Positions 11,264-23,441 of a stretch of 25,264 nt of DNA are shown piece after piece. Location of the stretch: the NCBI RefSeq assembly GCF_000003605.2, contig NW_003106966.1, forward strand, positions 1 through 25,264. Reading direction: 5' to 3'. The notes under the pieces were generated by a model. It was not told the DNA's origin. It saw only the letters and a list, made by a program, of their open reading frames with translations, and ran no database searches. Position numbers and translations under genes: made by a program. How positions within the stretch are numbered: position 1 is the stretch's first letter; the number at the start of each line of letters is the position of its first letter. This DNA comes from Saccoglossus kowalevskii. Lineage: Eukaryota > Hemichordata > Enteropneusta > Harrimaniidae.

Positions 11264-14200
11264 GCAATACATAATCTCTGTCGCTATTCTGAGACTTAAC
11301 CATGGCAATACATAATCTCTGTCGCTGTTCTGAGACTTAACTGTGGCAATACATAATCTCTGTCGCTGTTCTGAGACTTAACCGTGGCAATACATAATCC
11401 CTGTCGCTGTTCTGAGACTTAACCATGGCAATACATAATCCCTGTCGCTGTTCTGAGACGTAACCGTGGCAAAACATAATCCCTGTTGCTGTTCTGAGAC
11501 TTAGCCGTGGCAATACATAATCCCTGTCGCTGTTCTGAGACTTAACCGTGGCAATACATAATCCCTGTCGCTGTTCTGAGACTTAACCGTGGCAATACAT
11601 AATCTCTGTCGCTGTTCTGAGACTTAGCCGTGGCAATACATAATCCCTGTCGCTGTTCTGAGACTTAGCCATGGCAATACATAATCCCTGTCACTGTTCT
11701 GAGACTTAGCCGTGGCAATACATAATCCCTGTCGCTGTTCTGAGACATAACCGTGGCAATACATAATCTCTGTCGCGGTTCTGAGACTTAGCCGTGGCAA
11801 TACATAATCCCTGTCGCTGTTCTGAGACTTAGCCGTGGCAATACATAATCCCTGTCGCTGTTCTGAGACATAGCCATGGCAATGCATAATCGCTGTCGCT
11901 TTTCTGAGACTTAGCCGTGGCAATACATAATCCCTGTCGCTGTTCTGAGACTTAACCGTGGCAATACATAATCCCTGTCGCTGTTCTGAGACTTAACCGT
12001 GGCAATACATAATCCCTGTCGCTGTTCTGAGACTTAACCATGGCAATACATAATCCCTGTCGCTGTTCTGAGACTTAGCCGTGGCAATACATAATCCCTG
12101 TCGCTGTTCTGAGACTTAGCCGTGGCAATACATAATCCCTGTCGCTGTTCTGAGACTTAACCGTGGCAATACATAATCCCTGTCGCTGTTCTGAGACTTA
12201 GCCGTGGCAATACATAATCTCTGTCGCTGTTCTGAGACTTAGCCGTGGAAATACATAATCCCTGTCACTGTTCCGAGACTTAACCGTGGCAATACATAAT
12301 CCCTGTCGCTGTTCTGAGACTTAACCGTGGCAATACATAATCTCTGTCGCTGTTCTTAGACTTAGCCGTGGCAATACATAATCCCTGTCGCTGTTCTGAG
12401 ACTTAGCCGTGGCAATACATAATCCCTGTCGCTGTTCTGAGACTTAACCGTGGCAATACATAATCTCTGTCGCTGTTCTGAGACTTAACCGTGGCAATAC
12501 AAAATCCCTGTCGCTGTTCTGAGACTTAGCCGTGGCAATACATAATCCCTGTCGCTGTTCTGAGACTTAACCGGGGCAATACATAATCCCTGTTGCTGTT
12601 CTGCGACTTAACCATGGCAATACATAATCTCTGTCGCTGTTTTGAGACTTAACTGTGGCAATACATAATCCCTGTCACTGTTCTGAGACTTAGCCATGGC
12701 AATACATAATCCCTGTCGCTGTTCTGAGACTTAGCCGTGGCAATACATAATCCCTGTCGCTGTTCTGAGACTTAGCCATGGCAATACATAATCCCTGTCG
12801 CTGTTCTGAGACTTAGCCATGGCAATACATGATCCCTGTCGCTGTTCTGAGACTTAACCGTGGCAATACATAATCCCTGTTGCTGTTCTGAGACTTAGCC
12901 GTGGCAATACAAAATCCATGTCGCTGTTCTGAGACTTAACCGTGGCAATACATAATCCCTGTCGCTGTTCTGAGACTTAACCGTGGCAATACATAATCTC
13001 TGTCGCTGTTCTGAGACTTAGCCGTGGCAATACATAATCCCTGTCACTGTTCCGAGACTTAACCGTGGCAATACATAATCTCTGTCGCTGTTCTGAGACT
13101 TAACCGTGGCAATACATAATCCCTGTCGCTGTTCTTAGACTTAGCCATGGCAATACATAATCCCTGTCGCTGTTCTGAGACTTAGCCGTGGCAATACATA
13201 ATCCCTGTCGCTGTTCTGAGACTTAACCGTGGCAATACATAATCTCTGTCGCTGTTCTGAGACTTAACCGTGGCAATACATAATCCCTGTCGCTGTGTTC
13301 TGAGACTTAGCCGTGGCAATACATAATCCCTGTCGCTGTTCTGAGACTTAGCCGTGGCAATACATAATCCTTATCGCCTTTCTGAGACTTAACCGTGGAA
13401 ATACATAATCCCTGTCGCTGTTCTGAGATTTAGCCATGGCAATACGTAATCCCTGTCGCTATTCTGAGACTTAGCCGTGGCAATACATAATCCCTATCGC
13501 TGTTCTGAGACTTAGCCGTGGCAATACATAATCCCTGTCGCTGTTCTGAGACTTAGCCATGGCAATACATAATCCCTGTCGCTGTTCTGAGAATTAACCG
13601 TGGCAATACATAATCTCTGTCGCTGTTCTGAGACTTAGCCGTGGCAATACATAATCTCTGTCGCTGTTCTGAGACTTAACCGTGGCAATACATAATCCCT
13701 GTCGCTGTTCTGAGACTTAGCCGTGGCAATACATAATCCATGTCGCTGTTCTGAGACTTAGCCGTGGCAATACATAATCCCTGTCGCTGTTCTGAGACTT
13801 AGCCGTGGCAATACATAATCCCTGTCGCTGTTCTGAGACTTAACCGTGGCAATACATAATCCCTGTCGCTGTTCTGAGACTTAGCCATGGCAATACATAA
13901 TCCCTGTTGCTGTTCTGAGACTTAGCCGTGGCAATACATAATCCCTGTCGCTGTTCTGAGATTTAACCGTGGCAATACATAATCCCTGTCGCTGTTCTGA
14001 GACTTAACCATGGCAATACATAATCTCTGTTGCTGTTCTGAGACTTAACCGTGGCAATACATAATCCCTGTCGCTGTTCTGAGACTTAACCGTGGCAATA
14101 CATAATCCCTGTCGCTGTTCTGAGACTTAGCCGTGGCAATACATAATCCCTGTCGCTGTTCTGAGACTTAACCGTGGCAATACATAATCCCTGTCGCTGT

Positions 14201-14545
14201 TCTGAGAATTAACCGTGGCAATACATAATCTCTGTCTCTGTTCTGAGACTTAGCCGTGGCAATACATAATCCCTATCGCTGTTCTGAGACTTAACCATGG
14301 CAATACATAATCCCTGTCGCTGTTCTGAGATTTAGCCATGGCAATACATAATCCCTGTCGCTGTTCTGAGACTTAGCCGTGGCAATACATAATCCCTATC
14401 GCTGTTCTGAGACTTAACCGTGGCAATACATAATCCCTGTCGCTGTTCTGAGATTTAGCCATGGCAATACATAATCCCAGTCGCTGTTCTGAGACTTAAC
14501 CGTGGCAATACATAATCCCTGTCGCTGTTCTGAGACTTAACCGTG

Positions 14546-15488
14546 GCAATACATAATCCCTGTCGCTGTTCCGAGACTTAACAGTGGCAATACATAATCC
14601 CTGTCGCTGTTCTGAGACTTAACCATGGCAATACATAATCCCTTTCGCTGTTCTGAGACTTAGCCGTGGCAATACATGATCCCTGTCGCTGTTCTGAGAC
14701 TTAACCGTGGCAATACATAATCCCTGTCGCTGTTCTGAGACTTAGCCGTGGCAATACATAATCCCTGTCGCTGTTCTGAGACTTAACCGTGGCAATACAT
14801 AATCCCTGTTGCTGTTCTGCGACTTAACCATGGCAATACATAATCTCTGTCGCTGTTCTGAGACTTAACCGTGGCAATACATAATCCCTGTCGCTGTTCT
14901 GAGACTTAGCCATGGCAATACATAATCCATGTCGCTGTTCTGAGACTTAGCCGTGGCAATACATAATCCCTGTCGCTGTTCTGAGAGTTAGCCGTGGCAA
15001 TACATAATCCCTGTCGCTGTTCTGAGACTTAACCATGGCAAAACATAATCCCTGTCGCTGTTCTGAGACTTAGCCATGGCAATACATGATCCCTGTCGCT
15101 GTTCTGAGACTTAACCATGGCAATACATAATCCCTGTTGCTGTTCTGAGACTTAGCCGTGGCAATACATAATCCCTGTCGCTGTTCTGAGACTTAACCGT
15201 GGCAATTCATAATCCCTGTCCCTGTTCTGAGACTTAACCGTGGCAATACATAATCTCTGTCACTGTTCTGAGACTTAGCCGTGGCAATACATAATCCCTG
15301 TCGCTGATCCGAGACTTAACAGTGGCAATACATAATCCCTGTCGCTGTTCTGAGACTTAACCGTGGCAATACATAATCCCTGTCACTGTTCTGAGACTTA
15401 GCCGTGGCAATACATGATCGCTGTCGCTGTTCTGAGACTTAACCGTGGCAATACATAATCCCCGTTGCTGTTCTGAGACTTAGCCATG
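14546..15488 (+). repeat. 23-monomer block shared with 23442-24384
   Basis: Landmarks TTCCGAG/AACAGTGG (following monomers 14587 and 23483), TTCTGCGAC (14792 and 23688), CCATGTCGC, GCAAAACAT, CATGATC, GCAATTCAT (15202 and 24098) and CCCCGTT (15448 and 24344) keep one offset apart from a few private substitutions. Confidence 0.75.
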
Positions 15489-15775
15489 GCAATACATAAT
15501 CCCTGTCGCTGTTCTGAGACTTAACCATGGCAATACATAATCACTGTCGCTGTTCTGAGACTTAACCGTGGCAATACATAATCTCTGTCGCTGTTCTGAG
15601 ACTTAACCGTGGCAATACATAATCCCTGTCGCTGTTCTGAGACTTAGCCGTGGCAATACATAATCCCTGTCGCTGTTCTGAGACTTAGCCGTGGCAATAC
15701 ATAATCCCTGTCGCTGTTCTGAGACTTAGCCGTGGCAATACATAATCCCTGTTGCTGTTCTGAGACTTAGCCGTG
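15202..15775 (+). repeat. 14-monomer block shared with 20860-21433
   Basis: Landmarks in order are GCAATTCAT with CTGTCCCTG, TCTCTGTCACTG, CTGATCCGAG with AACAGTGG, CACTG, CATGATCGC, then the CCCCGTT block (15448). The right-domain copy keeps every landmark at an offset of 5658 bp (138 monomers). A third, partial relative is 24098-24384. Confidence 0.8.
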
Positions 15776-16633
15776 GCAATACATAATCCCTGTCGCTGTT
15801 CTGAGACTTAACCGTGGAAATACATAATCCCTGTCGCTGTTCTGAGATTTAGCCATGGCAATACATAATCCCTGTCGCTATTCTGAGACTTAACCGTGGC
15901 AATACATAATCTCTGTCGCTGTTCTGAGACTTAACCGTGGCAATACATAATCCCTGTCGCTGTTCTGAGACTTAACCGTGGCAATACATAATCCCTGTCG
16001 CTGTTCTGAGACTTAACCGTGGCAATACATAATCCCTGTCGCTGTTCTGAGACTTAGCCGTGGCAATACATAATCCCTGTCGCTGTTCTGAGACTTAGCC
16101 ATGGCAATACATAATCCCTGTTGCTGTTCTGAGACTTAGCCGTGGCAATACATAATCCCTGTCGCTGTTCTGAGATTTAACCGTGGCAATACATAATCCC
16201 TGTCGCTGTTCTGAGACTTAACCGTGGCAATACATAATCTCTGTTGCTGTTCTGAGACTTAACCGTGGAAATACATAATCCCTGTCGCTGTTCTGAGACT
16301 TAGTCGTGGCAATACATAATCCCTGTCGCTGTTCTGAGACTTAGCCGTGGCAATACATAATCCAAGTCGCTGTTCTGAGATTTAGCCATGGCAATACATA
16401 ATCCCTGTCGCTGTCCTGAGACTTAACCGTGGCAATACGTAATCCCTGTCGCTGTTCTGAGACTTAACCATGGCAATACATAATCCCTGTCGCTGTTCTG
16501 AGACTTAACTGAGGCAATACATAATCCCTGTCGCTGTTCTGAGACTTAACCGTGGCAATACAAAATCCCTGTCGCTGTTCTGAGACTTAGCCGTGGCAAT
16601 ACATAATCCATGTCGCTGTTCTGAGACTTAACC

Positions 16634-16650
16634 GGGGCAACATAATCCCT
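16634..16650. other. 2-bp deletion at a family II/I junction
   Basis: The sequence reads ACCGGGGCAACATAATC, two bases short of the related monomer at 19999, which has GGGGCAATACATAATC. Sequence to the left follows family II (offset 3362 to 19660-19990) and sequence to the right follows family I copy D. Confidence 0.75.
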
Positions 16651-18191
16651 GTCGCTGTTCTGAGACTTAACCGTGGCAATACATAATCTCTGTCGCTGTT
16701 CTGAGACTTAGCCGTGGCAATACATAATCCCTTTTGCTGTTCTGAGACTTAGACGTGGCAATACATAATCCCTATCGCTGTTCTGAGACTTAACCGTGGC
16801 AATACATAATCCTTGTCGCTGTTCTGAGATTTAGCCATGACAATACATAATTGCTGTCGCTGTTCTGAGACTTAGCCGTGGCAATACATAATCCCTATCG
16901 CTGTTCTGAGACTTAACCGTGGCAATACATAATCCCTGTCGCTGTTCTGAGATTTTGCCATGGCAATACATAATCCCTGTCGCTGTTCTGAGACTTAACT
17001 GTGGCAATACATAATCCCTGTCGCTTTTCTGAGACTTAACCATGGCAATACATAATCCCTGTCGCTGTTCTGAGACTTAGCCGTGGCAATACATAATCCC
17101 TGTCGCTGTTCTGAGACTTCGCCGTGGCAATACATATTCCCTGTCGCTGTTCTGAGACTTAACTATGGCAATACATAATCCCTGTCGCTGTTCTGAGACT
17201 TAGCCATGGCAATACATAATCCCTGTCGCTGTTCTGAGACTTAGCCGTGGCAATACATAATCCCTGTCACTGTTCTGAGACTTAACCGTGGCAATACATA
17301 ATCTCTGTCGCTGTTCTGAGACTTAACCGTGGCAATACATAATCCCTGTCGCTGTTCTGAGACTTAACCGTGGCAATACATAATTCCTGTCGCTGTTCTG
17401 AGACTTAACCGTGGCAATACATAATTCCTGTCACTGTTCTGAGACTTAATCGTGGCAATACATAATCCCTATCGCTGTTCTGAGACTTAACCATGGCAAT
17501 ACATAATCCCTGTCGCTGTTCTGAGACTTAGCCGTGGCAATACATAATCCCTGTCGCTGTTCTGAGACTTAGCCGTGGCAATACATAATCCCTATCGCTG
17601 TTCTGAGACTTAGCCGTGGCAATACATAATCCCTGTCACTGTTCTGAGACTTAACCGTGGCAATACATAATCCCTGTCGCTGTTCTGAGACATAACCGTG
17701 GCAATACATAATTCCTGTCACTGTTCTGAAACTTAACCGTGGCAATACATAATCCCTGTCGCTGTTCTGAGACTTAATCGTGGCAATACATAATCCCTAT
17801 CGCTGTTCTGAGACTTAACCATGGCAATACATAATCCCTGTCGCTGTTCTGAGACTTAGGCGTGGCAATACATAATCCCTGCACTTTTCTGAGACTTAAC
17901 CGTGGCAATACATAATCCCTATCGCTGTTCTGAGACTTAGCCGTGGCAATACATAATCCCTGTCACTGTTCTGAGACTTAACCGTGGCAATACATAATCC
18001 CTGTCGCTGTTCTGAGACTTAACCATGGCAATACATAATTCCTGTCACTGTTCTGAAACTTAACCGTGGCAATACATAATCCCTGTCGCTGTTCTGAGAC
18101 TTAATCGTGGCAATACATAATCCCTATCGCTGTTCTGAGACTTAACCATGGCAATACATAATCCCTGTCGCTGTTCTGAGACTTAGCCGTG
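16643..18191 (+). repeat. Family I copy D embedded between family II domains
   Basis: This segment returns to family I markers. AGACGTGG is followed by monomer 16758 (copy B 6797, offset 9961), and CCTGCACTTTTC starts at 17865 (copy B 7945, offset 9920). The 41-bp change in offset is one lost CGCCGTGG monomer. Copies C and D share TTAGGCGTGG just before the CCTGCAC monomer, whereas A and B have TTAGCCGTGG there, so C and D are closest relatives in that part. It ends near 18180, where A, B and C have GATTTAGCCATGG and D does not. Confidence 0.8.
16717..17044 (+). repeat. block X, copy 3
   Basis: This copy has the same ordered variants, with monomer 16758 equivalent to 6797. It has ATTGCTGTCGC where the others have ATCGCTGTCGC. 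It is followed by only one CGCCGTGG monomer instead of two. Confidence 0.8.
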
Positions 18192-18598
18192 GCAATACAT
18201 AATCCCTGTCGCTGTTCTGAGACTTAATCGTGGCAATACATAATCCCTGTTGCTGTTCTGCGACTTAACCGTGGCAATACATAATCTCTGTCGCTGTTCT
18301 GAGACTTAAGCCATGGCAATACATAATCTCTGTCGCTGTTCTGAGATTAAGCCATGGCAATACATAATCCCTGTTGTTGTTCTGAGACTTAGCCATGGCA
18401 ATACATAATCCCTGTCGCTGTTCTGAGACTTAACCGTGGCAATACATAATCTCTGTCGCTGTTCTGAGACTTAACCGTGGCAATACATAATCCCTGTCGC
18501 TGTTCTGAGACTTAACCCTGGCAATACATAATCCCTGTTGCTGTTCTGAGACTTAACCGTGGCAATACATAATCCCTGTCGCTGTTCTGAGACTTAGC
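18192..18598 (+). repeat. bridge segment between families I and II
   Basis: From 18357 to about 18598 it matches 4050-4291 at an offset of 14307 bp (TTGTTG, then TCTCTG, AACCCTGG with following monomer 18521, then TTGCTG). To its left are a TTCTGCGAC monomer typical of family II and a monomer with one extra base (GACTTAAGCC near 18308). The piece thus joins a family II-like monomer to a family I start-of-unit block. Confidence 0.65.
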
Positions 18599-20859
18599 CG
18601 TGGCAATACATAATCCCTGTCGCTGTTCTGAGATTTAACCATGGCAATACATAATCCCTGTCGCTGTTCTGAGACTTAACCGTGGCAATACATAATCTCT
18701 GTTGCTGTTCTGAGACTTAACCGTGGCAATACATAATCCCTGTCGCTGTTCTGAGACTTAGTCGTGGCAATACATAATCCCTGTCGCTGTTCTGAGACTT
18801 AGCCGTGGCAATACATAATCCCTGTCGCTGTTCTGAGACTTAGCCGTGGCAATACATAATCCCTGTCGCTGTTCTGAGAATTAACCGTGGCAATACATAA
18901 TCTCTGTCGCTGTTCTGAGACTTAGCCGTGGCAATACATAATCTCTGTCGCTGTTCTGAGACTTAACCGTGGCAATACATAATCCCTGTCGCTGTTCTGA
19001 GACTTAGCCGTGGCAATACATAATCCATGTCGCTGTTCTGAGACTTAGCCGTGGCAATACATAATCCCTGTCGCTGTTCTGAGACTTAACCGTGGCAATA
19101 CATAATCCCTGTCGCTGTTCTGAGACTTAGCCATGGCAATACATAATCCCTGTTGCTGTTCTGAGACTTAGCCGTGGCAATACATAATCCCTGTCGCTGT
19201 TCTGAGATTTAACCATGGCAATACATAATCCCTGTCGCTGTTCTGAGACTTAACCGTGGCAATACATAATCTCTGTTGCTGTTCTGAGACTTAACCGTGG
19301 CAATACATAATCCCTGTCGCTGTTCTGAGACTTAGTCGTGGCAATACATAATCCCTGTCGCTGTTCTGAGACTTAGCCGTGGCAATACATAATCCCTGTC
19401 GCTGTTCTGAGACTTAGCCGTGGCAATACATTATCCCTATCGCTGTTCTGAGACTTAACCGTGGCAATACATAATCCTTGTCGCTGTTCTGAGATTTAGC
19501 CATGGCAATACATAATCCCTGTCGCTGTTCTGAGACTTAGCCGTGGCAATACATAATCCCTATCGCTGTTCTGAGACTTAACCGTGGCAATACATAATCG
19601 CTGTTGCTGTTCTGAGACTTAACCGTGGCAATACATAATCCCTGTCGCGCTGTTCTGAGACTTAGTCGTGGCAATACATAATCCCTGTCGCTGTTCTGAG
19701 ACTTAGCCGTGGCAATACATAATCCAAGTCGCTGTTCTGAGATTTAGCCATGGCAATACATAATCCCTGTCGCTGTTCTGAGACTTAACCGTGGCAATAC
19801 GTAATCCCTGTCGCTGTTCTGAGACTTAACCATGGCAATACATAATCCCTGTCGCTGTTCTGAGACTTAACTGAGGCAATACATAATCCCTGTCGCTGTT
19901 CTGAGACTTAACCGTGGCAATACAAAATCCCTGTCGCTGTTCTGAGACTTAGCCGTGGCAATACATAATCCATGTCGCTGTTCTGAGACTTAACCGGGGC
20001 AATACATAATCCCTGTTGCTGTTCTGCGACTTAACCATGGCAATACATAATCTCTGTCGCTGTTCTGAGACTTAACCGTGGCAATACATAATCCCTGTCA
20101 CTGTTCTGAGACTTAGCCATGGCAATACATAATCCATGTCGCTGTTCTGAGACTTAGCTGTGGTAATACATAATCCCTGTCGCTGTTCTGAGACTTAGTC
20201 GTGGCAATACATAATCCCTGACGCTGTTCTGAGACTTAACCGTGGCAATACATAATCCCTGTCACTGTTCTGAGACTTAGCCGTTGCAATACATAATCCC
20301 TGTCACTGTTCTGAGACTTAACCGTGGCAATACATAATCTCTGTCGCGGTTCTGAGACTTAGCCGTGGCAATACATAATCCCTGTCGCTGTTCTGAGACT
20401 TAGCCGTGGCAATACATAATCCCTGTCGCTGTTCTGAGACTTAGCCATGGCAATGCATAATCGCTGTCGCTTTTCTGAGACTTAGCCATGGCAATACATA
20501 ATCCCTGTTGCTGTTCTGAGACTTAACCGTGGCAATACATAATCCCTGTCGCTGTTCTGAGACTTAGCCATGGCAATACATGATCCCTGTCGCTGTTCTG
20601 AGACTTAACCGTGGCAATACATAATCCCTGTTGCTGTTCTGAGACTTAGCCGTGGCAATACATAATCCATGTCGCTGTTCTGAGACTTAACCGTGGCAAT
20701 ACATAATCCCTGTCGCTGTTCTGAGACTTAACAGTGGCAATACATAATCTCTGTCGCTGTTCTGAGACTTAGCCGTGGAAATACATAATCCCTGTCACTG
20801 TTCCGAGACTTAACCGTGGCAATACATAATCCCTGTCGCTGTTCTGAGACTTAACCGTG

Positions 20860-21433
20860 GCAATTCATAATCCCTGTCCCTGTTCTGAGACTTAACCGTG
20901 GCAATACATAATCTCTGTCACTGTTCTGAGACTTAGCCGTGGCAATACATAATCCCTGTCGCTGATCCGAGACTTAACAGTGGCAATACATAATCCCTGT
21001 CGCTGTTCTGAGACTTAACCGTGGCAATACATAATCCCTGTCACTGTTCTGAGACTTAGCCGTGGCAATACATGATCGCTGTCGCTGTTCTGAGACTTAA
21101 CCGTGGCAATACATAATCCCCGTTGCTGTTCTGAGACTTAGCCATGGCAATACATAATCCCTGTCGCTGTTCTGAGACTTAACCATGGCAATACATAATC
21201 ACTGTCGCTGTTCTGAGACTTAACCGTGGCAATACATAATCTCTGTCGCTGTTCTGAGACTTAACCGTGGCAATACATAATCCCTGTCGCTGTTCTGAGA
21301 CTTAGCCGTGGCAATACATAATCCCTGTCGCTGTTCTGAGACTTAGCCGTGGCAATACATAATCCCTGTCGCTGTTCTGAGACTTAGCCGTGGCAATACA
21401 TAATCCCTGTTGCTGTTCTGAGACTTAACCGTG
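20860..21433 (+). repeat. second copy of the 15202-15775 block
   Basis: Monomer starts 20860 (GCAATTCAT) and 21106 (CCCCGTT) match 15202 and 15448 exactly 5658 bp apart. The last monomer ends AACCGTGG instead of AGCCGTGG. Confidence 0.8.
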
Positions 21434-21802
21434 GCAATACATAATCCCTGTCGCTGTTCTGAGACTTAACCGTGGCAATACATAATCCCTGTCGCTGTTC
21501 TGAGAATTAGCCGTGGCAATACAAGATCCCTGTCGCTGTTCAGAGACTTAACCGTGGCAATACATAATCCCTGTTGCTGTTCTGAGACTTAGCCATGGCA
21601 ATACATAATCCCAGTCGCTGTTCTGAGACTTAACCGTGGCAATACATAATCCCTGTCGCTGTTCTGAGACTTAACCGTGGCAATACATAATCCCTGTCGC
21701 TGTTCCGAGACTTAACAGTGGCAATACATAATCCCTGTCGCTGTTCTGAGACTTAACCATGGCAATACATAATCCCTTTCGCTGTTCTGAGACTTAGCCG
21801 TG

Positions 21803-22130
21803 GCAATACATAATCCCCGTTGCTGTTCTGAGACTTAGCCATGGCAATACATAATCCCTGTCGCTGTTCTGAGACTTAACCATGGCAATACATAATCACT
21901 GTCGCTGTTCTGAGACTTAACCGTGGCAATACATAATCTCTGTCGCTGTTCTGAGACTTAACCGTGGCAATACATAATCCCTGTCGCTGTTCTGAGACTT
22001 AGCCGTGGCAATACATAATCCCTGTCGCTGTTCTGAGACTTAGCCGTGGCAATACATAATCCCTGTCGCTGTTCTGAGACTTAGCCGTGGCAATACATAA
22101 TCCCTGTTGCTGTTCTGAGACTTAGCCGTG
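21803..22130 (+). repeat. third CCCCGTT block, 697 bp after the second
   Basis: This copy repeats the eight-monomer CCCCGTT series of 15448-15775 and 21106-21433. Its start is 17 monomers after 21106. The stretch just left of it (21598-21802) matches 14464-14668 at 7134 bp, so this copy was joined to a different neighbour. Confidence 0.75.
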
Positions 22131-23441
22131 GCAATACATAATCCTTATCGCCTTTCTGAGACTTAACCGTGGAAATACATAATCCCTGTCGCTGTTCTGA
22201 GATTTAGCCATGGCAATACATAATCCCTGTCGCTATTCTGAGACTTAACCGTGGCAATACATAATCTCTGTCGCTGTTCTGAGACTTAACCGTGGCAATA
22301 CATAATCCCTGTCGCTGTTCTTAGACTTAGCCATGGCAATACATAATCCCTGTCGCTGTTCTGAGACTTAGCCATGGCAATACATAATCCCTGTCGCTGT
22401 TCTGAGACTTAACCATGGCAATACATAATCTCTGTCGCTGTTCTGAGACTTAGCCGTGGCAATACATAATCCCTGTTGCTGTTCTGAGACTTAGCCGTGG
22501 CAATACATAATCCTTATCGCCTTTCTGAGACTTAACCGTGGAAATACATAATCCCTGTCGCTGTTCTGAGATTTAGCCATGGCAATACATAATCCCTGTC
22601 GCTATTCTGAGACTTAGCCGTGGCAATACATAATTCCTATCGCTGTTCTGAGATTAACCGTGGCAATACATAATCCCTGTCGCTGTTCTGAGATTTAGCC
22701 ATGGCAATACATAATCCCTGTCGCTGTTCTGAGACTTAACCGTGGCAATACATAATCCCTGTCGCTTTTCTGAGACTTAACCATGGCAATACATAATCCC
22801 TGTCGCTGTTCTGAGACTTAGCCGTGGCAATACATAATCCCTGTCGCTGTTCTGAGACTTAGCCGTGGCAATACATAATCCCTGTCGCTGTTCTAAGACT
22901 TAACCATGGCAATACATAATCCCTGTCGCTGTTCTGAGACTTAGCCGTGGCAATACATAATCCCTGTCGCTGTTCTGAGACTTAACCGTGGCAATTCATA
23001 ATCCCTGTCGCTGTTCTGAGACTTAACCGTGGCAAAACATAATCCCTGTCGCTGTTCTGAGACTTAGCTATGGCAATACATGATCCCTGTCGCTGTTCTG
23101 AGACTTAACCGTGGCAATACCTAATTCCTATTGCTGTTCTGAGACTTAGCCGTGGCAATACATAATCCCTGTCGCTGTTCTGAGACTTAACCGTGGCAAT
23201 AGATAATCCCTGTCGCTGTTTTGAGACTTAACCGTGGCAATACATAATCTCTGTCGCTGTTCTGAGACTTAGCCGTGGCAATACATAATCCCTGTCGCTG
23301 TTCCGAGACTTAACCGTGGCAATACATAATCCCTGTCGCTGTTCTGAGACTTAACCGTGGCAATACATAATCCCTGTCGCTGTTCTGAGAATTAGCCGTG
23401 GCAATACATAATCCCTGTCGCTGTTCTGAGACTTAACCGTG

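Larger units (their letters stand above)
11264..16636 (+). repeat. Family II array, left domain
   Basis: The 41-bp monomer is unchanged but the variant set differs: CGCTATTCTG, TTCCGAG, AACAGTGG, CATGATC, GGAAATAC, CAAAATCC, CCATGTCGC, TTCTTAGAC and TTCTGCGAC. Family I markers such as AATTCCTG, CGCCGTGG and CCTGCAC are absent. Blocks recur in the right domain (18599-24384): 11700-11930 with about 20271-20500, monomer 12248 with 20778, 12576 with 19999, 13603 with 18890, 14546-15488 with 23442-24384, and 15202-15775 with 20860-21433. A TG duplication near 13296 (GCTGTGTTCTG) is the only insertion here. Confidence 0.75.

Noticed and set aside
11624-11923. Minus-strand open frame of 99 codons
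   Set aside because: The longest open frame is made by two monomers with GACATA, which changes the stop to TAT. The translation is just the 41-residue cycle repeated.
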